A stretch of 5,210 nt of DNA from Gemmatimonadota bacterium. GTDB taxonomy: Bacteria > Gemmatimonadota > Gemmatimonadetes > Gemmatimonadales > Gemmatimonadaceae. Positions within the stretch are counted from its first letter, which is position 1. Each line of letters opens with the position of its first letter. Shown in pieces: positions 1-5,210 of the stretch. The position numbers and the translations under genes are program-made. A model generated the notes under the pieces. That model saw only the letters and a list, made by a program, of their open reading frames with translations, had not been told where the DNA came from and did no database searches. The stretch is from contig JAQBQC010000384.1 in assembly GCA_028287205.1 (NCBI GenBank), forward strand, positions 1 through 5,210, given 5' to 3'.

Positions 1-30
1 AGCCGCGTATCTCGCGCCCGTAATCCGAGC

Positions 31-867
31 TCAGGCCGCCGGGAGCGGCGCAATGTCGCCGCCGAGCTCGCGCGACATGATCTCGAGATCGAATCCTACC
101 TTCCGAATGAGCAGATCGTAATACACCAGCGTCCACACGGCGCTGAACAACGGATAGATGAGAATGAACACCACCGAGCCGAGGATGGCGGCGGTGGATT
201 GCGTGAGCACCGTGGCGCCGAGCACCGTGACGATGATGTTCACGATCCAGCTCAGGATGATCACGAGTGACACGGAGAAGAACAGATGCGCGGCACAGTT
301 CTTCGACAGCCGCCACGAGCGAAGGTTGGCCTCCACCGGACCGAGCCCTTCCAGCAGTATCGCCGGCGAAACCGCGAAGGAGCGAAGCCACAGGTATGCG
401 AAGAGCCACAGCGCCAGCGGAATGAGCACGACGAGCACGATCTTCGCCTGGAGCGCGGCAAGAATCCCGCCGATCAGGACGATGATCATCGTGAACGCGA
501 AGATGAAGATGTATCGCAGGAGCTCGCCGGCGAACACCGAGAAGAATTTGCGACCGCCAACGCGGAACGCTCGGTTGATGTCGATCTCGCCGGTGAGATA
601 GCCGTCCGAGATGGCAACCGTGAGCACGATGCCGGCCGCCACGAGCAGCACCCACGTGACGGCCGAGACCACGAACAACGTCATCGGGTGCGCCATCATC
701 ACCTGCTGGCTGCTCAACTGGTCCCGCTTGATGATGCGCAGGAACAGTCCCGGTGCCATCGCCAGCGAGCTCACGGTGACGAGGTGCGGGTAGTAGCGGC
801 GCAACAGCTGAAAGCTCGCATCCACGAGCTCTGTTGCGCGGCGCGGACGGATCTCGATTGCGGGCAA
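31..867 (-). CDS. Six-helix integral membrane protein, GPDPase_memb/DUF975-like
   Basis: An inner-membrane protein of about 278 residues with no enzymatic motif that I recognise; its function is unknown. Hydrophobic segments lie at about 28-44, 62-86, 115-138, 141-163, 194-216 and 226-250. The N-terminus has an IRPRRATELVDASFQLLRR block (residues 6-24). A middle block around 166-190 reads SPAILLEGLGPVEA then RSWRLSK. The tail has YYDLLIRKVGFDLE (249-262). From memory, these three blocks mark membrane proteins resembling the glycerophosphodiester phosphodiesterase membrane domain, but no phosphodiesterase domain is attached. The frame stays open far upstream, through osmC on the same strand, but that part is a shadow. 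I chose the TTG at 865-867 because it puts the RPR block right at the N-terminus. No clear ribosome site precedes it. A GTG at 823-825 would remove the conserved block. The gene lies 110 bp downstream of osmC in the same direction. Confidence 0.75.
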   Translation of the reverse strand: MPAIEIRPRRATELVDASFQLLRRYYPHLVTVSSLAMAPGLFLRIIKRDQLSSQQVMMAHPMTLFVVSAVTWVLLVAAGIVLTVAISDGYLTGEIDINRAFRVGGRKFFSVFAGELLRYIFIFAFTMIIVLIGGILAALQAKIVLVVLIPLALWLFAYLWLRSFAVSPAILLEGLGPVEANLRSWRLSKNCAAHLFFSVSLVIILSWIVNIIVTVLGATVLTQSTAAILGSVVFILIYPLFSAVWTLVYYDLLIRKVGFDLEIMSRELGGDIAPLPAA

Positions 868-891
868 TCGTCTGCGGAGGAGAGGGGGAAT

Positions 892-918
892 CGCATCGCC
901 GCCGAAGGCGACGATGCG
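892..918 (-). terminator. Strong hairpin between osmC and the membrane protein gene
   Basis: Read on the minus strand, CGCATCGTCGCC is followed by the loop TTC and then GGCGGCGATGCG. This makes a 12-bp stem whose only non-Watson-Crick pair is a U-G wobble. Read on the plus strand, that pair becomes an A-C mismatch, so the structure suits minus-strand RNA, the sense of both flanking genes. It lies 59 bases past the osmC stop codon and 24 bases before the proposed TTG start of the next gene. The following bases are pyrimidine-rich (ATTCCCCCTCTCC) but not a U-tract. A partial terminator, an RNA-stabilising 3' end or an attenuator are all possible. Confidence 0.45.
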
Positions 919-977
919 TTCACATTGGGTACGACGCGCTGCCGACGCAAGACATCCGCCTCGGCACGCTGCCTCGG

Positions 978-1406
978 TTACGCCAGCGCCGCGTCCATCT
1001 CGAGCTTCACGTTTCCCTTCAGCGCTTTCGACACGGGACAGCCGTCCTTCGTGGCCTGCGCGATCTTGGCGAACGCATCGCTGGAGATGCCGGGCACCGT
1101 CGCACGCACCACGAGCTTCATCGTCGTGATCGCGAAGCCCTCTCCCACCTTCTCGACCGTGCACGCCGCCTTCGTCTCGATCTTCGTTGGCGGCGAGCCG
1201 GCCTGCTCCAGGCCCAGACTCAGCGCCATGCTGAAGCAGGCAGCCTCGGCGGCTGCAAGCAGCTCTTCCGGATTCGTGCCGGGCTCCTCGCCGAAGCGAG
1301 TGCCGAATGAGTACGTCCCGCCGATCTTGCCGCTCGCTCCCGAAAAGCTTCCCTTCCCCTTTTGCAGACCGCCTTCCCAGACGGCCGATGCGTTCCGTGT
1401 TGGCAT
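978..1406 (-). CDS. osmC: OsmC family peroxiredoxin (organic hydroperoxide reductase)
   Basis: A cytoplasmic thiol peroxidase of 142 residues that reduces organic and inorganic hydroperoxides. It closely resembles E. coli OsmC in length and motifs: AVWEGGLQKGKG near residues 8-19, TRF with Arg37, GTNPEELLAAAEAACFSMAL (43-62) and DGCPVSKALK (121-130). Cys57 is the expected peroxidatic cysteine and Cys123 the resolving one, with Arg37 and Glu47 as active-site partners by analogy with E. coli Arg39 and Glu49. Cys82 is an extra cysteine. AACFSMAL plus CPVSK favours OsmC proper over Ohr. I chose the ATG at 1404-1406 because the family starts just before the AxWEG strand and GGGAG lies a few bases upstream. 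An in-frame ATG at 1437-1439 would add 11 unconserved residues. The gene diverges from sufE; a weak sigma-70-like promoter lies upstream. The family is known for osmotic and oxidative stress induction, but no such operator is visible here. Confidence 0.94.
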   Translation of the reverse strand: MPTRNASAVWEGGLQKGKGSFSGASGKIGGTYSFGTRFGEEPGTNPEELLAAAEAACFSMALSLGLEQAGSPPTKIETKAACTVEKVGEGFAITTMKLVVRATVPGISSDAFAKIAQATKDGCPVSKALKGNVKLEMDAALA

Positions 1407-1456
1407 GCTCCACTCCCATGTGAATGACCGCGCGCGCACGTGCGACGCGCCGTCGA

Positions 1457-1485
1457 AGGCTAGCCACGAATTCGCGCGCCTCCAA
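1457..1485 (-). promoter_or_regulatory. Candidate sigma-70-like promoter for osmC
   Basis: On the minus strand, TTGGAG (1485-1480) and TAGCCT (1462-1457) are separated by exactly 17 bases. Each hexamer matches three of six consensus positions, including the important TTG and TAnnnT bases. Transcription would begin near 1450 and leave a leader of about 44 nt before the osmC ATG. In GC-rich DNA this match could arise by chance. Confidence 0.3.
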
Positions 1486-1515
1486 CGCCCGCTCCCCGCG
1501 AATCAGGAGCGCCGT

Positions 1516-1521
1516 TAGTCT
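1516..1521 (+). promoter_or_regulatory. Candidate -10 element (TAnnnT) for a leaderless sufE mRNA
   Basis: TAGTCT ends six bases before the sufE ATG at 1528. That is the spacing expected if transcription starts on the A of the start codon. No Shine-Dalgarno sequence lies at normal distance: the only one, AGGAG at 1505-1509, is 18 bases away. The TAG of this element is also an in-frame stop, so no upstream start can exist. No convincing -35 hexamer is present 17 bases upstream. Confidence 0.3.
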
Positions 1522-1527
1522 TCTCGC

Positions 1528-1983
1528 ATGACCGACGAAACCGAGTCACTTCCGATCCCCCCGACCATCGATCGCGTGCTGCGTCAGTTCCGCGCCCTCG
1601 GGCGCGAGGAGAAGATGCAGTCGCTGCTCTCGTACGCGAAAAAGCTCGAGCCGCTCCCCGATCGCTACTCCGCGATCGACCGAACCAACTTCGTGATCCC
1701 CGAGTGTCAGACGCGCGTCGACATCTTTCCGGAGTATCGCGACGGCAAGCTCCACTTCTTCGCCGACGTGAACGTGCGCCAGTCGCCGACGATTGCAGCG
1801 TTTCTGTCCATCCTCTTCACCGCCGTCAACGATCAGCCGCCGGCAACCACTCTCGCGATCCCGGCCGATTTCGTTCGCATCATGATGGAAAATATCGGAC
1901 TCGGTGCGCGCGAGACCGGACTCTCCGCGATGGTCGCTCGCGTGAAGCGGTACGCGGCGGAGGCGGACCGTTACGCAGCCTGA
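1528..1983 (+). CDS. sufE: SufE family Fe-S cluster assembly sulfur acceptor
   Basis: A 151-residue cytoplasmic protein of the SufE/CsdE family. Members accept persulfide sulfur from a group II cysteine desulfurase (SufS or CsdA) and pass it on for Fe-S cluster building. The diagnostic motif is FVIPECQTRV (residues 55-64), in which Cys60 is the expected sulfur-carrying cysteine. Family features follow in order: DGKLHFFADVN (72-82), SPTIAAFLSIL around 86-96, the PADFV block around 110-115, and a C-terminal helix around GLSAMVARVKRY. Length is normal for the family. The ATG is the only possible start, because an in-frame TAG lies nine bases upstream. No sufS, sufB, sufC or sufD gene is in the window, so the partner must be encoded elsewhere. 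It is the first gene of the plus-strand run, 37 bp before the DUF6526 gene. Confidence 0.92.
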   Translation: MTDETESLPIPPTIDRVLRQFRALGREEKMQSLLSYAKKLEPLPDRYSAIDRTNFVIPECQTRVDIFPEYRDGKLHFFADVNVRQSPTIAAFLSILFTAVNDQPPATTLAIPADFVRIMMENIGLGARETGLSAMVARVKRYAAEADRYAA

Positions 1984-2020
1984 CGCGGCCTCACCCCACA
2001 CACCCGTGACTGGCATGGCA

Positions 2021-2455
2021 ATGCAGACGCAGGACTTCAGCAATCACAAGCGCCACTTCCCGCTCTTTCACTTCATCGCCTCACCGCTGCTCGCGGTCTA
2101 CGTCGTCTACTCGATCTATGCGCTCGTGCGCGCGCCGTCGCTCGCCACGGCGATGGGCGTCGTGCTCGCCGCAGGAGTGACTGCGGCGCTCTTCGCCTCG
2201 CGGCTCATGGTGCTGACGGTGCAGAACCGCGTCATCCGCCTCGAGATGACGATGCGCCTCCAGCGCGTCCTCGGCGCCGCCGCGGCGGCCGACGCGCTCG
2301 CCAAGCTCTCGCTCGGCCGGCTGCTCGCGCTGCGTTTCGCCTCGGACGCGGAGCTTCCCGTGCTCATCACGCGCGTGTTGTCGCAGGAGCTGAGCACGAA
2401 TCTCCAGGTGAAGCAGGCGATTCGTGAATGGCAGCCGGACCTCCTTCGCGCGTGA
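2021..2455 (+). CDS. DUF6526 family small membrane protein
   Basis: A 144-residue protein of unknown function. Two hydrophobic segments, about 17-37 and 43-64, form a membrane hairpin. A basic, probably cytoplasmic C-terminal part follows, containing LLALRFASDAELPVL (101-115) and ending in KQAIREWQPDLLR (131-143). The opening MQTQDFSNHKRHFPLFHF also fits DUF6526 as I remember it: a short MxxQ lead, then an NH pair and an aromatic-rich stretch. That alignment is why I chose the ATG at 2021 over an ATG at 2015 or a GTG at 2006. None of these has a good ribosome site. It lies 37 bp after sufE and its 3' end overlaps the epimerase gene by 28 bp, so it is probably cotranscribed. Nothing in the sequence links its function to either neighbour. 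Confidence 0.83.
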   Translation: MQTQDFSNHKRHFPLFHFIASPLLAVYVVYSIYALVRAPSLATAMGVVLAAGVTAALFASRLMVLTVQNRVIRLEMTMRLQRVLGAAAAADALAKLSLGRLLALRFASDAELPVLITRVLSQELSTNLQVKQAIREWQPDLLRA

Positions 2456-3474
2456 CCTTCGCGAGCGAGGCCGCGCTCGAGGACGCGCTCTCCGCGCCGT
2501 CAGCCGGCCTGCTCGCATCGTTGCGCTCGACGCCGGGCGACATCGTGATCCTCGGCGCCGCCGGCAAGATGGGCCCGACGCTCGCACGCATGGCCAAGCG
2601 CGCCATCGATGCGCTCGGGCGACGCGCTCGCGTGATCGCCGTCTCGCGATTCTCGTCCGCGAAGGCGGAGCAGTCGCTCCACGCATCGGGGATCGAGACG
2701 ATCCGCTGCGATCTTCTCGATCGCGGCGCGGTGGCTGCGCTGCCCGATGCGCCGAACGTGATCTTCATGGCGGGCCAGAAGTTCGGCACGCGCGACGCAC
2801 CGTCGTCGACGTGGGCGATGAACGTGGTGCTCCCGTCGATCTCCGCCGAGCGCTACGCACGCTCGCGAATCGTCGCGTTCTCGACGGGGAACGTCTATCC
2901 GCTGAGCCCCGTGCAAGGCGGCGGCGCGCGCGAGAGCGATCCCACCGCGCCTGTCGGCGAGTACGCCATGTCGTGCCTCGGCCGCGAGCGCATCTTCGAG
3001 GATGCGGCGGCGCGGCGCGGCACTCGCGTGGCGATCGTGCGCCTCAATTACGCCATCGATCTCCGCTACGGCGTGCTCGTCGACATCGCATCGCGCGTGC
3101 TGCGGGGCGATGCGATCGATCTGCGCATGGGACATGTCAACGTCATTTGGCAGGGCGACGCGAACGACTGGGCACTTCGCTGCCTCGCGCACGCGAGCGC
3201 GCCACCCTTCGTCGTGAACGTCACGGGCCGCGAGACGCTCGCGGTGCGCGCACTCGCCACGCGATTCGGCGAGCTGCTGAATCGCGCACCGTCATTTACT
3301 AGTGCCGAGTCGCCGGACGCACTGCTCAGCAACGCCTCGCACGCGCATTCGCTCTTCGGCGATCCCTCCGTCCCGACCTCGACGCTGCTCGAGTGGGTGG
3401 CGGAATGGGTCCAGTCGGGGCAGCCGCTGCTGGGCAAGCCCACGCACTTCGAAGAGCGCACCGGCGCATTTTGA
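2428..3474 (+). CDS. NAD(P)-binding epimerase/dehydratase-like protein (extended SDR)
   Basis: A 348-residue Rossmann-fold protein related to NAD-dependent sugar epimerases and dehydratases; substrate unknown. After an N-terminal extension of about 38 residues comes the strand DIVILG and the nucleotide-binding loop GAAGKMG (43-49). The acidic pair in CDLLD (94-98) fits the adenine-contact strand. FSTGNVYP (151-158) matches the SDR active-site strand with Ser152/Thr153. The usual YxxxK is altered: Tyr179 is present in GEYAMSCLGRE, but the Lys position is Cys183. RLNYAIDLRYGVLVD (205-219) and GHVNVIWQGDAN (235-246) follow; together with the tail PTHFEERTGAF they resemble, from memory, a subfamily encoded beside DHDPS-like lyases. 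I chose the ATG at 2428, preceded by AGGCGA eight bases away. A GTG at 2452, overlapping the previous stop as GTGA, is a realistic alternative and would remove only eight residues. Cytoplasmic; coupled to the lyase gene. Confidence 0.85.
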   Translation: MAAGPPSRVTFASEAALEDALSAPSAGLLASLRSTPGDIVILGAAGKMGPTLARMAKRAIDALGRRARVIAVSRFSSAKAEQSLHASGIETIRCDLLDRGAVAALPDAPNVIFMAGQKFGTRDAPSSTWAMNVVLPSISAERYARSRIVAFSTGNVYPLSPVQGGGARESDPTAPVGEYAMSCLGRERIFEDAAARRGTRVAIVRLNYAIDLRYGVLVDIASRVLRGDAIDLRMGHVNVIWQGDANDWALRCLAHASAPPFVVNVTGRETLAVRALATRFGELLNRAPSFTSAESPDALLSNASHAHSLFGDPSVPTSTLLEWVAEWVQSGQPLLGKPTHFEERTGAF

Positions 3475-3485
3475 ACGTGACTGAC

Positions 3486-4523
3486 ATGAGGAGCCACCTC
3501 GCGCGCGGGCACGTGATCCCTGCGCACCCGCTCGCGCTGACGGCGGCGCGCACGCTCGACGAGCAGCATCAGCGCGCGCTGACGCGCTACTACGTGGCGG
3601 CCGGCGCGGGCGGCATCGCGGTGGGTGTGCATACGACGCAGTTCCAGATTCGCGATCCGAAACACGGCCTGCTCGCGCCCGTGCTCGCGCTCGCGGCCGA
3701 GTCGGCGGCGGCGGCGCTGCGCTCCGATCCTCGCCCCTTCGCGCGCATCGCCGGCGTGTGCGGCGACACGAAGCAGGCGCTCGCCGAAGCGCGGCTCGCG
3801 CACGACTTCGGCTACGACGCCGCCCTCGTCAGCCTCGGTGCGCTGCACGACGCGCCGGAGCAGCGCCTGCTCGAGCACTGCCGCGCGATCGGCGAGGTGC
3901 TGCCGCTGTTCGGATTCTATCTGCAGCCCGCGGTGGGCGGGCGCGTGCTCCGCTACGAGTTCTGGCGCGGCTTCGCCGAGATTCCGCAGGTGATCGCGAT
4001 CAAGATTGCGCCCTTCAATCGCTACCAGACGCTCGACGTGCTGCGCGCGGTCGCTGATTCGGGGCGCGCGGACATCTCGCTCTACACGGGCAACGACGAC
4101 CAGATCGTGCTCGACCTGCTCACGCCATTCCCACCGCTCGGCAACAGCGACCGCGCGCCGCGAATCGTGGGTGGGCTGCTCGGACAGTGGGCGGTCTGGA
4201 CGCACCGTGCCGTCGAGATGCTCGACGAGATTCACGCCGTGCGCGACACCGCCTGTGTCGACTCCGGATGGCTCACGCGCGCCGCGGCGCTCACGGATGC
4301 GAACGGTGCACTCTTCGACGTGAGACACGCCTTCGCCGGCTGCATCGCCGGCCTGCACGAGATTCTGCGGCGCCAGCGCCTGCTCGCCGGCGCCTGGTGT
4401 CTCGATCCGAACGAAGGGCTTTCGCCGGGCCAGCGCGACGAGATCGATCGCGTCGTCCGCGCGCACCCTGAGCTCACGGACGACGAATTCGTCGCCGCGA
4501 ACGTCGACGCCTGGCTGCGCTGA
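3486..4523 (+). CDS. DHDPS/NAL superfamily class I lyase (dihydrodipicolinate synthase-like)
   Basis: A 345-residue cytoplasmic TIM-barrel lyase/aldolase of the family that includes dihydrodipicolinate synthase and N-acetylneuraminate lyase, which condense or cleave 2-keto acids through a lysine Schiff base. Visible elements: VIPAHPLAL (10-18), GVHTTQF (47-53) at the usual GTTGE loop with the Thr pair kept, FGFYLQPAVGG (142-152) matching the YNxP tyrosine motif with Tyr145, and AIKIAPF (171-177) with Lys173 as the expected Schiff-base lysine. GNDDQ (202-206) fits the later loop. It is longer than the roughly 300 residues of true DHDPS, with a C-terminal extension ending PELTDDEFVAANVDAWLR. 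These changes argue against lysine biosynthesis. I chose the ATG at 3486; an in-frame GTG at 3477, two bases after the epimerase stop, is equally possible and would add three residues. Neither has a clear ribosome site, which fits coupled translation with the epimerase. Confidence 0.87.
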   Translation: MRSHLARGHVIPAHPLALTAARTLDEQHQRALTRYYVAAGAGGIAVGVHTTQFQIRDPKHGLLAPVLALAAESAAAALRSDPRPFARIAGVCGDTKQALAEARLAHDFGYDAALVSLGALHDAPEQRLLEHCRAIGEVLPLFGFYLQPAVGGRVLRYEFWRGFAEIPQVIAIKIAPFNRYQTLDVLRAVADSGRADISLYTGNDDQIVLDLLTPFPPLGNSDRAPRIVGGLLGQWAVWTHRAVEMLDEIHAVRDTACVDSGWLTRAAALTDANGALFDVRHAFAGCIAGLHEILRRQRLLAGAWCLDPNEGLSPGQRDEIDRVVRAHPELTDDEFVAANVDAWLR

Positions 4524-4532
4524 GCTCAGCGC
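4517..4532. terminator. Perfect 16-bp palindrome over both convergent stop codons
   Basis: GCGCTGAGCTCAGCGC is its own reverse complement. It contains the TGA stop of the plus-strand lyase (4521-4523) and the TGA stop of the minus-strand DUF421 gene (4528-4526). As RNA from either strand it can form a six-pair stem with an AGCU loop, and C-G and G-C pairs continue past one mismatch on each side. No U-tract follows in either direction, so it is at best a non-classical bidirectional terminator or end-protecting hairpin. Interpretation as a terminator is inference. Confidence 0.4.
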
Positions 4533-5089
4533 CGCTGCGTCAACAGCTCCTCGATGCGCTCGAGCCGCTCCATTGCTTCCTTGCGCCAGAACTCATCGCT
4601 CGACGGATGCTTGAGCACGAAGGTGAGCGCGCCACCGACCTCGAGGCGCGCGCACTCGATGTCGTTCAAACTGTCAATCCCCTGCCGCCGCGCCGCGGAC
4701 ATGAGCTCCGCCTTGGTGATGAGCTGCCTCTTGAGCGCGCCCTCGATCATCTCGCCATGCAGCACGAGCACCACGGCATCGCCTTCCGCGACCTTGTCGA
4801 TCTTCGGATGCAGGAAGAGAAAGCGCACCACGATGTAGTTGATGGCGAGCAGCAGCCCGGCGCCGATGATTCCGCCCGTGATCGAGTTGTCGTTGCCGAT
4901 GATCGCGTTCTGCAGCGTGTTCGAGAGCACGAGGAGCACGACGAGGTCGAACGGATTGAACTGCCCGAGCTCGCGCTTTCCCGCGGCACGCAGCCCCACC
5001 AGCAGAAAGACGTAGACGATGAGTGTGCGAATGACCTTGGCGATGAGTGGCTCGCCCGGCGTGAGCATTTCCGTCCAGATCGCATGCAT
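4526..5089 (-). CDS. DUF421 domain-containing membrane protein (YetF-like)
   Basis: A 187-residue inner-membrane protein of the DUF421/YetF family, whose molecular role is not settled. Three hydrophobic segments lie at about 15-37, 47-65 and 70-92. The signature GKRELGQFNPFDLVVLLVLSN runs from residue 37 to 57, followed by NAIIGNDNSITGG (61-73). The rest is a soluble, probably cytoplasmic domain with VVLVLHGEMIEGALKRQLIT (106-125), the ARRQGIDSLNDIE block (133-145), and a charged helical tail RKEAMERLERIEELL (169-183). Length is normal for a short member. I chose the ATG at 5087-5089 because family members, as I remember them, carry about ten residues before the GEP motif. An in-frame ATG at 5066-5068, with GGACGGAA just upstream, is the alternative and would remove seven residues. 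The gene converges on the lyase gene with two bases between stops, so it belongs to a separate transcript. Confidence 0.92.
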   Translation of the reverse strand: MHAIWTEMLTPGEPLIAKVIRTLIVYVFLLVGLRAAGKRELGQFNPFDLVVLLVLSNTLQNAIIGNDNSITGGIIGAGLLLAINYIVVRFLFLHPKIDKVAEGDAVVLVLHGEMIEGALKRQLITKAELMSAARRQGIDSLNDIECARLEVGGALTFVLKHPSSDEFWRKEAMERLERIEELLTQRR

Positions 5090-5139
5090 GTGGGCGCGGG
5101 TAGCAGGGTCGGTGAAAAAGGACTAGCGTTGATGCTCAG

Positions 5140-5210
5140 ATGATGAGGAAGCAAACGCGGGGCATGAGCCCTGTCGAGGGAGAGCGCGAGCACGTGAACG
5201 AGTCTTCACA
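5140..5210 (+). CDS. Possible 5' end of a gene running off the right edge
   Basis: An ATG at 5140 opens a frame with no stop to the window end (23 full codons: MMRKQTRGMSPVEGEREHVN and so on). A second in-frame ATG at 5164 would start at MSPVEGE. TAGCGT at 5124-5129 could serve as a -10 element for a nearly leaderless transcript, and AAAGGA lies farther upstream. A charged, hydrophilic start and divergent orientation to the DUF421 gene are plausible for a real gene, but an open frame of this length is expected by chance in GC-rich DNA. No family can be recognised. Confidence 0.22.
   Translation, partial: MMRKQTRGMSPVEGEREHVNESS

Noticed and set aside
1..30. The short left edge beyond the membrane protein stop codon, checked for a terminator or gene start.
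   Set aside because: No hairpin, start codon with ribosome site or repeat can be supported in these 30 bases.
868..1485. N-terminal extension of the membrane protein through osmC, which would make a 484-residue protein.
   Set aside because: The extension overlaps osmC in another frame on the same strand and is Arg-rich and unconserved. The recognisable protein begins only after 867.
286..1518. A 410-codon plus-strand open frame opposite the membrane protein and osmC.
   Set aside because: The translation is charged and compositionally biased without recognisable domains, and the opposite strand encodes a convincing OsmC and membrane helices.
2500..3192. A 230-codon minus-strand frame, and several Arg-rich plus-strand frames between 2424 and 3302.
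   Set aside because: They are shadows of the epimerase gene, with His/Arg-rich sequence typical of out-of-frame GC-rich codons.
3066..4466. A 466-codon open frame on the minus strand, opposite the epimerase and lyase genes.
   Set aside because: It has low-complexity, Arg- and Glu-rich translation with no family motif, and overlaps two genes with clear conserved motifs. Long antisense frames are common in GC-rich DNA.
4607..5143. A plus-strand open frame opposite the DUF421 gene.
   Set aside because: It is His/Glu/Asp-rich with no motif, while the minus strand has full DUF421 signatures.
5193..5198. CACGTG palindrome near the right edge as an operator half-site.
   Set aside because: A six-base palindrome occurs often by chance in this composition, and its flanks do not extend the symmetry.

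Overview
The window is GC-rich chromosomal DNA packed with protein-coding genes. It holds seven complete genes and possibly the first codons of an eighth at the right edge. I see no RNA gene, insertion sequence, integrase, CRISPR array or phage gene. Base composition, short intergenic gaps, frequent weak Shine-Dalgarno sites and the family mix (DUF6526, a YetF-type DUF421 protein, and an epimerase paired with a DHDPS-like lyase) fit a free-living Gram-negative bacterium. My guess is Gemmatimonadota or a similar soil lineage; this rests on remembered family resemblance, not on a marker gene.

Left part (31-1406, minus strand): an OsmC peroxiredoxin-like gene is followed by a six-helix membrane protein gene that probably starts at TTG. 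A strong 27-nt hairpin lies between them. A 121-bp divergent intergenic region (1407-1527) separates osmC from the plus-strand genes and carries weak promoter-like signals for both directions.

Centre (1528-4523, plus strand): a SufE-type Fe-S assembly gene, a small two-helix DUF6526 membrane protein, an NAD(P)-binding epimerase/dehydratase-like protein, and a class I lyase/aldolase of the DHDPS/NAL superfamily. Gaps are short or negative, so they could form one transcript. The last two are almost certainly translated together and look like two steps of one uncharacterised small-molecule pathway. The epimerase lacks the usual YxxxK lysine and the lyase has a changed substrate-loop motif, so neither can be given a standard substrate.

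Right part (4526-5089, minus strand): a DUF421/YetF-like membrane protein converges on the lyase gene. The stop codons are two bases apart and lie inside a perfect 16-bp palindrome. The last 121 bases are upstream of this gene and may hold the start of a plus-strand gene that leaves the window.

The likeliest undescribed biology here is the epimerase-lyase pair. Most of the rest is housekeeping or stress-related.
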